From assembly GCA_016212375.1 (NCBI GenBank), contig JACRGH010000064.1:1-34492 (forward strand): a DNA stretch of 34,492 nt, given 5' to 3'. Below, in pieces: positions 23,433-31,728 of this stretch. Within the stretch, counting starts at the first letter, position 1, and every line of letters begins with the position of its first letter. The notes under the pieces are model-generated. The model did not search any database. It was not told the DNA's origin and was given only the letters and a program-made list of their open reading frames with translations. This DNA is from Microcaldota archaeon (GTDB lineage: Archaea; Micrarchaeota; Micrarchaeia; Norongarragalinales; Norongarragalinaceae). Made by a program: the position numbers and the translations under genes.

Positions 23433-24641
23433 TCACTTTTTGCAATTGATTTTTCCTTTGCCTAATGTGCGGGCCTTTTCTTTCGATTTCAGGGCCGCGT
23501 TTTCAATTGCCTTTATTTCGCCTTGACCTTGATTGATTTTGGCCTGCACGTCTTCTTCGATTTTCTTTCGAAGTCTTTCATGGGGCAGCTTCCGGATGAC
23601 GTCTTGGAGGAAACCTTGGACGACCAGCTGTTCGGCGTGCGTTCTGGATAAGCCACGCGAGCGGAGGTAAAAAAGCGATTCGTCGTTCAATTTGCTCACC
23701 GTGGCACCGTGGGAGGCTTTCACGTCGTTGTTGTCGATGAACAAGGAGGGGACGCTGTTGGACTTGACGCCTTTGCTTAGATGGAGCACGCGGTCCTGGA
23801 GGTAGGAGTCGGTCTGTCGTGCCTCTTTGTCAATGCGGATGACGCCCCGGTACACGGCGGATGCTTTATCCTTGAGCGCGCCTTTGACCAAAATGTTGCT
23901 CTTGGTGGCCGTTCCGTGGTGCAGTGCCTGGGTGGTGAGGTCGAAGTGCTGGTGGTTGGAGCCGAAAAAGACCGCGCTGTGCTCTGGAGCTTCGGTGTGT
24001 TTACCGTCAAAGTGGTGCGCGATGGTGGTGCGGCTCAAGAGGCCCCCCATGTCGGCGTGGAAGCACGTCAGTTTGGATTTGTCCGCCAAATGGAATTCCT
24101 TTTCCGTGAAGCTGATTGTTTTTTGGCCGAAGCGTTGGACTGAATAATAGTTCAACTGGGAGTTGTCTGCGATGTGGAAAATGGTTTTTTGTCCGAAAAG
24201 CAATGATACATCCTTCGATGTGTAATGCTCGAAAAAATCCAATTTGGCACCTGCGCCCACACGGACCGTTTGCAACACGGCGCCACTTTTTTCCAATGAA
24301 ATGGTGGACTCCAATCGGGTATGGGCTCCGGCCGGCACGTCGATTTCCACGGCGTTGCCAACCGCGCGCGTCCAGGCGGACATCTTGTCCAAGATTTGGC
24401 CGTAGTTTTCGTCGTCCGGGGCTTGGATTTGGACGTTGTGGCCCTTGAAATGTGGTTTGACGTCGTCCACGGCTTGCAGAGTGGCAAAGTTCAATCCGAA
24501 CAAATCGGTGTATCGCCACGCTTCGTCTTTGGATGTTGGGATTGGCAGGGTTTGGAACTGTTTGAACGCCGTCACTCGCCATGCCGGCGGTTTTTTGAAG
24601 CGCTTTTGGAACTGCGTTTGGGTGAAGATGTTTTCCAACAT
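23433..24641 (-). CDS. sufD: SufD, Fe-S assembly scaffold subunit
   Basis: SufD partners with SufB and SufC in the SufBC2D complex. The 402-residue protein has the SufBD beta-helix core and the conserved His in the SHGATVSKL segment (the SufD-type version of the SHEASV motif seen in SufB), followed by FYLRSRGLS and a helical C-terminus. Length is typical. The N-terminus (FKKPPAWRVTAFKQF) is the usual SufD helical lead-in. It is separated from sufB by 158 bases, more than the other gene pairs in the operon; the gap is A-rich on the coding strand, with no clear promoter. Confidence 0.94.
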   Translation of the reverse strand: MLENIFTQTQFQKRFKKPPAWRVTAFKQFQTLPIPTSKDEAWRYTDLFGLNFATLQAVDDVKPHFKGHNVQIQAPDDENYGQILDKMSAWTRAVGNAVEIDVPAGAHTRLESTISLEKSGAVLQTVRVGAGAKLDFFEHYTSKDVSLLFGQKTIFHIADNSQLNYYSVQRFGQKTISFTEKEFHLADKSKLTCFHADMGGLLSRTTIAHHFDGKHTEAPEHSAVFFGSNHQHFDLTTQALHHGTATKSNILVKGALKDKASAVYRGVIRIDKEARQTDSYLQDRVLHLSKGVKSNSVPSLFIDNNDVKASHGATVSKLNDESLFYLRSRGLSRTHAEQLVVQGFLQDVIRKLPHERLRKKIEEDVQAKINQGQGEIKAIENAALKSKEKARTLGKGKINCKK

Positions 24642-24799
24642 GGTGGCTCACGATTTGGGCTGCGTGATTGTGCTGCGTTTGGCGCAAAAAATGGAAATTT
24701 GATGTGTGACGTCGGTTTCGTTTTTCTTTTTTTTCCTTGCGTTTTTCGGTAGTGATTTTTTTCAGGCTTTCTTTGGGCTCATTATTGGCGTGGTTCGAG

Positions 24800-26215
24800 T
24801 TATCCGACCGATCCTTCCATTTCCATGTCCACGAGGCGGTTCAGCTCAACCGCGTATTCCATGGGCAGTTGCTTGACGAACGGCTCGATGAAACCCTGGA
24901 CCAGCATTGCTTTGGCTTTTTGCTCGGACAGGCCGCGGCTTTGGAGGTAGAATAGTTTTTCGGAATCCAGCTTGCTGACTGAGGCTTCATGGGAGATGGA
25001 CACGTCGTCGTTTTGGATTTCCATGTACGGCACGGTATCGGATGCGCTTTGTTCGTCCAAAATCAGCGCGTCGCATTCCACGTTGCATTTGACGTTAAAC
25101 GCGTAGGGTGCGACGTAGACTTTGCCCCGGTAGGTGGTGCGGCCGCCGTCCTTACTAATGGATTTGGAGGTGATGAGGGATGAGGTGTTTGGGGCAAGGT
25201 GGAAAATCTTAGCTCCGGCATCTTGGTGTTGGCCTTTTCCGGCAATGGCAACGGACACGACTTCGCCCCGCGCGCCGGGTTCCATCAACAACACGGCCGG
25301 ATACTTCATGGTCACACGGCTTCCGATGTTGCCGTCCAGCCAGAACATGGTGGCATCCTTATAGGCCTTGGCGCGCTTGGTGACCAAATTGTACACATCG
25401 TTGGACCAGTTCTGGATGGTGGTGTATTGCACGCGGCTACCTTCCAGCGCGATGATTTCGACCACGGCGGAATGCAAGGCGTCGGTGGTGTAGACTGGGG
25501 CGGAGCATCCTTCCTGGTAGTGGACGGATGAGCCGGGTTCCGCGATGATCAGCGTGCGCTCAAATTGGCCCATGTTCTTGGTGTTGATGCGGAAATACGC
25601 CTGCAGGGGCACTTCGACATGCACGCCTTTGGGCACGTACAAAAAGCTGCCTCCGCTCCAGACGGCCGTATTGAGGGCGGCGAATTTATTGTCGCCGCTG
25701 GGGATGACGGAGCCGAAGTATTTTCGGACGATGTCCTCGTGTTCCCGCAATCCGGAATCCATGTCCAAAAAGACCACGCCTTGCTTTTCCAAGTCTTCAC
25801 GGAGCTTGTGGTAGATGACTTCGGAATCGTATTGGGAGCCGACGCCTGCTAGGAACTTGCGCTCCGCTTCGGGGATGCCCAATTTTTCAAAGGTGTCTTT
25901 CAGCTTTTGCGGCACGTCGTCCCAGTTACCGTACTGTTTTTTCGTCGCACTGGCGTAGTAGATGATGTCGTCAAAGTCGATGTGGCCCAAGTCCGCGCCC
26001 CATTTGGGCATCGGTTTTGAATAGAAAATGTTGAGCGCTTCGAGGCGTTTTTGGAGCATCCATTCGGGCTCCTTCTTGATTTTTGAGATTTGTCGGACGA
26101 CTTTTTCATTGAGGCCTTTTTTGAATTCGAAGACGTTGTCGATGTCGTCATGGAATCCGAATTGGTACTCGCCGGATAATTTTTGTTTCAGTTGGACGTT
26201 TTCCATTACAGACAT
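24800..26215 (-). CDS. sufB: SufB, Fe-S assembly scaffold subunit
   Basis: SufB is the main scaffold on which the nascent cluster is built. The 471-residue protein has the family's landmarks: YQEGCSAP near the middle, W-S-N-D-V-Y-N-L, the Cys in [10 protein letters not shown] that corresponds to the essential cluster/sulfur-accepting Cys of bacterial SufB, and the His-Glu pair in [11 protein letters not shown]. The normal length and complete motifs argue for activity. The start overlaps the sufC stop: ATG 26215 overlaps by ten bases, and a second in-frame ATG at 26206 gives the classic TAATG coupling; either is possible. Confidence 0.96.
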   Translation of the reverse strand: MSVMENVQLKQKLSGEYQFGFHDDIDNVFEFKKGLNEKVVRQISKIKKEPEWMLQKRLEALNIFYSKPMPKWGADLGHIDFDDIIYYASATKKQYGNWDDVPQKLKDTFEKLGIPEAERKFLAGVGSQYDSEVIYHKLREDLEKQGVVFLDMDSGLREHEDIVRKYFGSVIPSGDNKFAALNTAVWSGGSFLYVPKGVHVEVPLQAYFRINTKNMGQFERTLIIAEPGSSVHYQEGCSAPVYTTDALHSAVVEIIALEGSRVQYTTIQNWSNDVYNLVTKRAKAYKDATMFWLDGNIGSRVTMKYPAVLLMEPGARGEVVSVAIAGKGQHQDAGAKIFHLAPNTSSLITSKSISKDGGRTTYRGKVYVAPYAFNVKCNVECDALILDEQSASDTVPYMEIQNDDVSISHEASVSKLDSEKLFYLQSRGLSEQKAKAMLVQGFIEPFVKQLPMEYAVELNRLVDMEMEGSVG

Positions 26216-27048
26216 GCCTCGCGGTGAGGGGGGGTTGGGGTGGTGTTGGGTTTGGCTTTGGTGCTCATGGCTTTTGCGCCGGTTTTTTCCAAGCTTCCAT
26301 ATCCCGTTTTTTCCACCTGTTCGGCCAAATCCATGCCGCCGGATTGGACGATTTTGCCGTCGACGAACAGATGGACGTGGTCGGGTTTGAGGTAGTGCAA
26401 GATGCGCGGGTAATGCGTTACGAGCAGGACGCCCAACCTGCTTTTTTTAACCAGTTGGGCACATCCGTCGGCTACGATTCGAAGCGCATCCACATCGAGG
26501 CCGGAATCGGTCTCATCCATCAATGCGATTTTCGGACTCAGGATAGCCATCTGCAAAATTTCACCGCGCTTCTTCTCGCCGCCGGAAAATCCGTCGTTCA
26601 AATAGCGCTCTGCCATGGCGGGTGGCATGTGCAGGGTTTTCATTTCTTGTTCTAAGAGTGCGTTGAACTTCATGACGGACAATTGGCGCTCTTTGGGCCG
26701 CGATTCGTTGTATGCGGTGCGCAAAAAGTTGGCTACGGACACGCCCGGTACCTCGACGGGATATTGGAAGGCCAAGAACAGGCCCGCTTTGGCTCTTTGT
26801 TCCGGCGTCCATTGGAGGATGCTGTCGCCGTTGAACAAAATGTCGCCCGATTCGATGGTGTAACTGGGGTGGCCTAGGATGACGGCTGACAACGTGCTTT
26901 TCCCGGAGCCATTGGGACCCATCAAGGCGTGAACCTCGCCGGATTTGATGGTCAGGTTGACGCCTTTGAGCACCGCTTTGCCTTGGACGCTGGCGTACAG
27001 GTCTTTGACTTGCATGGTGTGGGTTTCTTGGGTCAGTTTAATGGCCAT
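26206..27048 (-). CDS. sufC: SufC ATPase of the Suf complex
   Basis: SufC is the ABC-type ATPase that drives SufBC2D. The 280-residue protein has Walker [10 protein letters not shown], the signature FSGGEKKR and Walker B in [16 protein letters not shown], the last of these characteristic of SufC. The C-terminal 30 residues are a poorly conserved extension ending EACL. Start: ATG 27048 is chosen; ATG 27015 ([12 protein letters not shown]) is where most SufC proteins begin, and TTG/ATG codons further up are unlikely. The gene lies 118 bases after the regulator's stop, on the same strand, with no clear promoter between them. Confidence 0.95.
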   Translation of the reverse strand: MAIKLTQETHTMQVKDLYASVQGKAVLKGVNLTIKSGEVHALMGPNGSGKSTLSAVILGHPSYTIESGDILFNGDSILQWTPEQRAKAGLFLAFQYPVEVPGVSVANFLRTAYNESRPKERQLSVMKFNALLEQEMKTLHMPPAMAERYLNDGFSGGEKKRGEILQMAILSPKIALMDETDSGLDVDALRIVADGCAQLVKKSRLGVLLVTHYPRILHYLKPDHVHLFVDGKIVQSGGMDLAEQVEKTGYGSLEKTGAKAMSTKAKPNTTPTPPHREACL

Positions 27049-27166
27049 GGTTTTCGTTTCCACGTCGATTCGTTTTCTATTTTGGGGCATCTGGCTCTAG
27101 GGCTTAGTTGGCCTTTTTTTTGGACACGTTGAGCGTTCTTTTTTTGTGTCTTTGACGGTTTTCGGA

Positions 27167-27571
27167 TTAACCGGTCTTTTCCATGCAGCTATCGCAATCC
27201 AAGGGTACGCCTTCAAGGCTATGGTGCAAGTCGCACAGTTGTTTGGATTCCTTGAAATCGCGCACCAGATATTGGACGGCGTCGTATGCGGTTTGTTTGC
27301 CCAACGACACGCCGGAGCAGGCGGCCTTGATTTTGGCTTTGAACGCATCAGAGAACTCGACGTTCTGGGCGCGTTTGGAATGGACGTACTGCGATACCGC
27401 GGCCTCGGTGATGCCCAATGTTCTGGCGGTCTGTTTTTGGCTTAATCCTTGTTCCAGAAAACTTTTAGCCATCTGGCAGCGCAATGCGGGTAGGACATAC
27501 CAGACTTCGATTTCCTGCGGCAGCATCGTCATCTGAATTTGTTGGGAGTCGGTTTTTAGTGGAATTTTCAT
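27167..27571 (-). CDS. HTH regulator with four-cysteine tail, probably controls the suf operon
   Basis: The 134-residue protein has an N-terminal helix-turn-helix (LSQKQTARTLGITEAAVSQYVHSKR at about 44-67) preceded by the LPQEIEVWYVLPALR opening. This is the archaeal COG2522-type predicted regulator. The C-terminal part carries cysteines at 85, 113, 126 and 129 (the last two in D-C-D-S-C), suited to a metal or Fe-S cluster. It heads the suf operon. A palindrome over its predicted transcription start suggests autoregulation. I chose ATG 27571 because the earlier TTG at 27625 lies inside the palindrome. Cluster binding is an inference from Cys pattern and location. Confidence 0.85.
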   Translation of the reverse strand: MKIPLKTDSQQIQMTMLPQEIEVWYVLPALRCQMAKSFLEQGLSQKQTARTLGITEAAVSQYVHSKRAQNVEFSDAFKAKIKAACSGVSLGKQTAYDAVQYLVRDFKESKQLCDLHHSLEGVPLDCDSCMEKTG

Positions 27572-27618
27572 ATCGGAGGCCTCGTTGGTTTGAGTCGGCT
27601 GGACGTCTGACCGTTTAC

Positions 27619-27648
27619 TTAACAATGGTTAACTCGGAGGCTTTTAAG
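27619..27648 (-). promoter_or_regulatory. suf operon promoter with palindromic operator candidate
   Basis: On the minus strand, CTTAAAAG (27641-27648) is a TATA-like box. About 25 bases downstream lies the predicted transcription start, exactly within the inverted repeat TTAAC-AATG-GTTAA (27619-27632). A dimeric HTH protein bound here would block initiation. The likely ligand is the regulator encoded directly downstream. Confidence 0.55.
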
Positions 27649-27768
27649 GGTGTTGAAGACGGGTTCGTGTGTTCCGCCGGTCGAAGAAAAAAGGGTCAAA
27701 AATTGTGGGGTTAGCCGGTGGTGGGTGGGACCTTCGTCGGCTTTTTTTGGGTGGCATGGGTTTGGTTT

Positions 27769-28185
27769 TTAGAGCCTGCGGCACAAAATGCCATTTTTAA
27801 TCCACAAATCGCCTTTTTTCATCAATTTAAGTGATTCGCGGCTCTTCATCGCCATGAGGCAGACCATGCCCGAGTTCAGGCCGACGGCCAGGAAAAAAGC
27901 GTAAACTTCATTGGTCGTGCCGGAATCCGAGTGTAAAAGGAACGTGCCGACTTTGACCACGCCCAAAATCAGGCCGGAAAGAACGATGGAAAGCAGGAAC
28001 CAAGAAATCACGGCGGTGGTTTTGTATCCGTACCGTTTCCACAGCCATTTGGCAACCGGACTTTTGGTCAGCTTTTCCGCGTCGTTTTTTCCGAACTTTT
28101 GGGCCGCGTAGTTCACGAGCCGGAAGCTTGAGTGGACCGTTTCCAATAACAAAACGGGCGTGACGAGCCAGAGGAATTCAAACAT
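27769..28185 (-). CDS. Small membrane protein of unknown function
   Basis: The 138-residue product has three or so hydrophobic segments: an N-terminal one (about 3-15), a strong helix at about 57-80, and another at about 92-112. A basic amphipathic region (KLTKSPVAKWLWKRYG) comes before the strong helix, and a basic tail ends NGILCRRL. No family is recognised. The gene lies between the suf regulator and another unknown gene on the same strand, with about 30 bases to its upstream neighbour, so it is probably cotranscribed with that neighbour. Confidence 0.65.
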   Translation of the reverse strand: MFEFLWLVTPVLLLETVHSSFRLVNYAAQKFGKNDAEKLTKSPVAKWLWKRYGYKTTAVISWFLLSIVLSGLILGVVKVGTFLLHSDSGTTNEVYAFFLAVGLNSGMVCLMAMKSRESLKLMKKGDLWIKNGILCRRL

Positions 28186-28216
28186 CTTACGGGGTTGGAA
28201 CGGATTTTTGGAGTTT

Positions 28217-28783
28217 TTAGTCTTCGCTTTCAGGTTTTCCTTGCGCCCGTTTCTTGATTTTTTCCGCGATTTCCGAACGCCTTCGGAGATGCTCCTGCAA
28301 TTTTTGCTTTTCGTCTTCCTTCATGGTCTTCGTCATGATGTACTGCACGTAATCCTGCGTGCTTTGCGAGGCGTCCAAAAGCAAGCTTTGCGCCTCTTCC
28401 ATGGATAAGCGGATTTCATGTGGAAGCTCGATTTCGGCCGCCAGGGGTCCGTATTTGAGGCACAAGTTGAGCAGCGTCGAAAAGTCTTCGGTCAGAATGC
28501 GCACGCGGGTGCTGCAGGAATACATCAGGTGCTTGGCCAAGCCATCCGCGGTGGGCTCTTCCGTTTCCAATGCCGGGTCGATTTCGCCTTTGCAATACAG
28601 CACGCCGCGCTCCTTGGTCAGCCGTCCGACGAAGTCAATCAACGAGTTTTCAATGCCTTCACGGGACGGTCCGTGGGCGTCGAAGTACAGCGTGGCCAAA
28701 ATGGCGCCATGCCGTGCCGATTCTTCGAATAGGTCTTCCAATTCTTCCTCGGAGACTTCGCCGGTGAACTGCGCTCTAGACAT
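28217..28783 (-). CDS. Conserved-looking archaeal protein of unknown function
   Basis: The 188-residue soluble protein has an N-terminal alpha/beta part (ILATLYFDAHGPSREGIEN, then GRLTKERGVLYCKGEIDP) and a strongly charged helical C-terminus with many Lys/Arg/Glu (residues about 150-188). The middle (HEIRLSMEEAQSLLLDASQ) is helical. I do not recognise a family. GTTTAAAAACC on the minus strand (28811-28816) is centred about 30 bases before ATG 28783, consistent with leaderless expression. It stands alone upstream, with its promoter in the gap to the zinc-ribbon gene. Confidence 0.7.
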   Translation of the reverse strand: MSRAQFTGEVSEEELEDLFEESARHGAILATLYFDAHGPSREGIENSLIDFVGRLTKERGVLYCKGEIDPALETEEPTADGLAKHLMYSCSTRVRILTEDFSTLLNLCLKYGPLAAEIELPHEIRLSMEEAQSLLLDASQSTQDYVQYIMTKTMKEDEKQKLQEHLRRRSEIAEKIKKRAQGKPESED

Positions 28784-28810
28784 AAGGTTACAGTTGTGCG
28801 GAATCCGGTT

Positions 28811-28816
28811 TTTAAA
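28811..28816 (-). promoter_or_regulatory. TATA-like box of the 28217 gene
   Basis: TTTAAA centred 30 bases before ATG 28783 on the minus strand. Confidence 0.45.
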
Positions 28817-28936
28817 CGGTGGTTATCCGCTCAATCTGCGGGTTGAATGCAGAGGTTAAACGGGTTGGAAAACGCTTTGGGCCGCCGGTTGCCCGGGGTG
28901 CCAAAATGAGGAAAATGTAAAGAAACGATTCGGCGA

Positions 28937-29122
28937 TTACGTCCGCCAGGTGTTCGTGTTCAAATCCGGCGTCTTCATGTAGCCGTCCTTGATGACGTAT
29001 TTATGGGACGCATTGTGGGCGCACACGTAGATGCCGCTTGATTGCTTGTTCAGTTTCATACCGAAACCGTCCTGAAAACAGGCTCGGCAGTTCATGATGA
29101 TATCGTCACCAACAACGGTCAT
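28937..29122 (-). CDS. Small zinc-ribbon-like protein
   Basis: The 61-residue product contains C-x2-C (CRAC) and, 17 residues later, C-x-H (CAHN), which is a plausible single zinc-ribbon knuckle pair but incomplete in the second half. The remaining part is short and polar and ends in TWRT. The start at ATG 29122 is supported by GAGGTG eight bases upstream. A TTTAAATA box (29225-29232) on the minus strand would give a leader of about 75 bases, unusually long for this window. It may be a stand-alone zinc ribbon of the kind common in archaea, but no family is recognised. Confidence 0.55.
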   Translation of the reverse strand: MTVVGDDIIMNCRACFQDGFGMKLNKQSSGIYVCAHNASHKYVIKDGYMKTPDLNTNTWRT

Positions 29123-29309
29123 ATGCGGGGCACCTCTGTGATTCTTGGGGGTTTTCTTGCAGGGCCGGCAAACGTGTGTTTTTGGGTATTGTCGGTTCTG
29201 GGATTAGCGGTAACGAAAAGGCGGTTTAAATAGGTTAACTCGCGGATGGTGGGTAAAAAATACAACCGTTTGTCTTTCCCTTTTTTCCAGGCTTAGGCGA
29301 CGTTGGTTT

Positions 29310-30197
29310 TCAGGTCTGCGCCTTCACGTTCTGCCCCGAAAGTCCCCGCGAGAAGCCCTGGGCCATGGAAAAACCGATGTTGGAAAAGATGTCCGACAAT
29401 GCCGGGATTTGCGGCGTGATGTCGCACTCCATCGGCGTGGTTCCGCCGTCGGTCTGCAAGCCGGAAAGAGCGGCCGCTTTAATCAATGCGTCTTTGCGGC
29501 TACCGATTTGGTCCACGAGGCCGGCGTTCAGCGCGGTCTTTGCCGAGATGATGCGGGCGTCCAAAAGCGGCTCAAACGCCTCCGTCAATTTGCCCGACCG
29601 TCCGGCGCGCACATCCGTGACGAACCGCCCAGCCGTTTCGGTAATGAGCTCCTGGAGCAAGGCTTTCTCCGCAAGCGTCATATTGCGGTATCCTGCCCCG
29701 ATGTCCTTGAGCGCACCGGATTTTATGGCGTATTGTTGCACGCCGATTTTGTTCAACAATTCTTCATAATTGGTCACGTCCGTGACCGCGCCGATAGAGC
29801 CGGTGATGGTGTTCGGATTCGCCACGATGTACTGCGTGCCGGCGGCGGAGTAATAGCCCCCGGATGCGGCCACTTCGCTTAAATAGCCAACTGTGGTCTT
29901 GCCGGATTCGTTCAGCGCCCGCAACGCGTCGTATATTTCAGTTGATGCGACGGCCGAGCCGCCGGGTGAATTGATTTCAACCAACAGGGCTTTGGATGAG
30001 CCGCTTTGGAAGCTTTCCAGCGCCTGCACGATATCCCGTGCGGATGCCTGTCCCGATGCTGGGTATAAGCCGATGGGTCCGTCGATGTGCAGGACGCTGA
30101 CGCAGGATGATTCGGATGCGGTTTGGAACGCCCAGGCGCCCGCGGTCGTGAATGCCAATATCGCGATGAGGATGGCGATGATTTTCAAAAAATCCAT
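29310..30197 (-). CDS. sppA: Signal peptide peptidase SppA-like protease
   Basis: Archaeal SppA is a membrane-anchored Ser/Lys protease that degrades cleaved signal peptides. The 295-residue protein has an N-terminal anchor helix (residues about 4-24), the S49-type core with EINSPGGSAVAS, the nucleophile Ser 112 in ASGGYYSA, and Lys 164 in GALKDIG, 52 residues later, which matches the Ser-Lys dyad spacing of archaeal SppA. The C-terminus is a Gln/Asn-containing extension without a second peptidase repeat, as expected for the short archaeal type. CAATAAATGG upstream, about 28 bases before ATG 30197, supports this start. Confidence 0.93.
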   Translation of the reverse strand: MDFLKIIAILIAILAFTTAGAWAFQTASESSCVSVLHIDGPIGLYPASGQASARDIVQALESFQSGSSKALLVEINSPGGSAVASTEIYDALRALNESGKTTVGYLSEVAASGGYYSAAGTQYIVANPNTITGSIGAVTDVTNYEELLNKIGVQQYAIKSGALKDIGAGYRNMTLAEKALLQELITETAGRFVTDVRAGRSGKLTEAFEPLLDARIISAKTALNAGLVDQIGSRKDALIKAAALSGLQTDGGTTPMECDITPQIPALSDIFSNIGFSMAQGFSRGLSGQNVKAQT

Positions 30198-30240
30198 GGT
30201 GACTCTCAAACGGTTCGGTCCCATTTATTGCTTTGGTTGT

Positions 30241-30287
30241 GCGGCGTGCCGTCGGCATGGTGTGCAAGCCGCCTGGGCATTTTTTTT
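30241..30287 (+). other. Hairpin followed by a T-run in the sppA/carS gap
   Basis: GCGGC (30241-30245) can pair with GCCGC (30268-30272), and inside it GTGCC can pair with GGCAT. A run of eight Ts follows at 30280-30287. The region lies between the divergent sppA and carS starts. It could be a terminated short transcript or a chance structure; no conserved RNA family is recognised. Confidence 0.2.
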
Positions 30288-30405
30288 GTGGGGGAGGGTC
30301 CGCTTGTTTTTTTTGGATTGCCTAGGTTTGTTTTTTTACCCGGTTTTTCCGTTTGCCGCCTTCAAGTGCGATGGTTTTAATGGTGGTCCGACCCAAAACG
30401 GACTC

Positions 30406-30933
30406 ATGATGGACTGGTTGCAATTGTTGGCCTTCATCCTGCCGGCGTACGTGTCCAATGGGATTCCGGTCCTGTTTCCCGGCCGGACGCCGATTGATTT
30501 GGGCCAAAAACACGACGATGGCAACCGCTTCTTCGGACCGGGCAAGACCATCCGTGGCTTCATTGCCGGCGTTTTGGTCGGCACGCTGTCCGGCGTTTTG
30601 TTGGCATGGATTTGGCCCGCTTTCCTTCCGGTTTTAAGTTTCAATGAAAAAGCCGAACTGTCTTTTCTATTGGCCTTCGGCGCCATGGCCGGCGATTTGC
30701 TGGGCAGCTTCCTGAAACGCCGCCTCCATGTACCGCCCGGTGCCAAAATCCGGTTTTTGGACCAAATCCCCTTCGTGGTCATCGCGTTGCAGTTGGCCCT
30801 GTTGGCATTTCCCCAATTGGCTAGCGCAATCGGTTTATGGGGCTTTGCCTTCCTGATTGTCTTTACGGTCATCATCCACCGCGTGGTGAACTTCATCGCG
30901 TTCAAGGCGGGTCTGAAGCGCGTGCCGTGGTAG
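30406..30933 (+). CDS. carS: CDP-archaeol synthase (CarS)
   Basis: CarS transfers CMP from CTP to 2,3-digeranylgeranylglyceryl phosphate, a committed step in archaeal polar lipid synthesis. The 175-residue integral membrane protein has the family's motifs. LPAYVSNGIPVLFPG-x-TPID comes in the first helix and loop, then G-K-T-I-R-G-F-I near residues 45-52. G-D-L-L-G-S-F-x-K-R-R follows and the end is close to an L-D-Q segment. About five helices are predicted. The start is the first of two ATGs (30406/30409); GGTGG occurs 21 bases earlier but a TTTTAA box about 30 bases upstream argues for leaderless expression. Confidence 0.94.
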   Translation: MMDWLQLLAFILPAYVSNGIPVLFPGRTPIDLGQKHDDGNRFFGPGKTIRGFIAGVLVGTLSGVLLAWIWPAFLPVLSFNEKAELSFLLAFGAMAGDLLGSFLKRRLHVPPGAKIRFLDQIPFVVIALQLALLAFPQLASAIGLWGFAFLIVFTVIIHRVVNFIAFKAGLKRVPW

Positions 30934-31020
30934 GCGTTTTTCTTTCGGTATTGTTGGCGTTGCCATTTTGGACCAAAGACAGAATAAGCGCCCTTTCGTT
31001 TGTTTTTCGGTATCGCATTA

Positions 31021-31638
31021 ATGGCTTCTTCAAAAAAGCGCAGGGAAAAAGTCAAAGGCCGGGGCTCCGTCCGGAACAAAAAAGCCGCATTGAAAAAAGC
31101 GTCGCAGGACCTTAGCTCCTTTTTCTTGCCGCCCAAGTCTTCCTTTTTCAGTTTTTCCCTTCCTCCCAAGTCGTCTTTTGCCGGCTTCGCTTTGCGTTTC
31201 GCTTTTTTCTTCGGCATCCCTTACGCGTTGTTGCACGTCTTGCCTCTTGGCGGTTTTTTGGACGTCATTGCATTCATTGAGTCCGTGGGCTTGCACGCGC
31301 TGGGCGTCGCATCCGTGGTGTTCGGCTCTTTTCTTTCCGCCAATTCGGCTTGGTTCCAAATCGTGTCCGATTGCAGCGGCTTGGTCATGGTGTCTCTTTT
31401 GTTCGGCCTGCTGTGGTCCACGCCGGTTGCAAAAACTGTCCGCGAGCGCTTTTTCTTGCGGTGGGCGCCGTTGTTGTTGGTTTACAATCTGGTCCGCCTG
31501 CTGGTGGTGTTGTACGTGGGCGGCACTCTAGGCATGCGAGCGATGGATGCGGTGCATCTGGGGTTGTGGCTGGTGGATGCGGCATTAGTGTTAGGGATTT
31601 GGTGGAAGGCGTTTTCGGAAGGTTCCGACACCAAGTGA
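31021..31638 (+). CDS. Archaeosortase/exosortase-family membrane transpeptidase
   Basis: Archaeosortases cut C-terminal sorting signals and attach proteins to lipids. The 205-residue protein has a Lys-rich N-terminus, two copies of a LPPKSSF segment (37-43 and 48-54), then about four or five membrane helices. The likely catalytic residues are Cys 118 in SDCSG, Arg 159 in YNLVRLL, and His 179 in DAVHLGL, in the same order and context as the Cys-Arg-His triad of the family. It follows carS closely on the same strand. No C-terminal PGF-CTERM-type substrate is visible in the window, so the target must lie elsewhere. Confidence 0.78.
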   Translation: MASSKKRREKVKGRGSVRNKKAALKKASQDLSSFFLPPKSSFFSFSLPPKSSFAGFALRFAFFFGIPYALLHVLPLGGFLDVIAFIESVGLHALGVASVVFGSFLSANSAWFQIVSDCSGLVMVSLLFGLLWSTPVAKTVRERFFLRWAPLLLVYNLVRLLVVLYVGGTLGMRAMDAVHLGLWLVDAALVLGIWWKAFSEGSDTK

Positions 31639-31661
31639 TTTTTCATATTTCCCATTGCAAC

Positions 31662-31678
31662 CAGTTCAGTTTGAACTG
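31662..31678. repeat. Perfect inverted repeat upstream of vapBC
   Basis: CAGTTCA and TGAACTG are separated by three bases. It lies 24 bases after the archaeosortase stop and about 22 bases before the vapBC TATA-like box. No T-run follows, so a terminator is unlikely; an upstream operator is possible. Confidence 0.4.
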
Positions 31679-31699
31679 AAGTTTGTCTGCACCGAAAAC

Positions 31700-31723
31700 T
31701 ATTTAAGTGTATGTGTGTATACA
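31700..31723 (+). promoter_or_regulatory. vapBC promoter with palindromes
   Basis: CGAAAAC followed by CTATTTAAG (31700-31707) resembles a BRE plus TATA box, about 25 bases before ATG 31729. The perfect palindrome TGTATACA lies at 31716-31723, and TGTAT (31708-31712) pairs with ATACA (31719-31723). VapB antitoxins usually bind such palindromes to repress their own operon. Confidence 0.5.
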
Positions 31724-31728
31724 TTATT

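Noticed and set aside
24642-24799. A separate promoter for sufD in the 158-base gap
   Set aside because: The gap is A-rich on the coding strand, but no TATA-like box at the right distance from ATG 24641 was found.
29123-29232. Upstream extension of the zinc-ribbon gene, where a C-x2-C appears in frame
   Set aside because: No usable start codon occurs in that frame before a TAA, and the GAGGTG site points to ATG 29122.
30336-31217. A 293-codon minus-strand frame across carS and the archaeosortase
   Set aside because: It is antisense to two recognisable membrane proteins and is Lys/Pro-rich without domain features.
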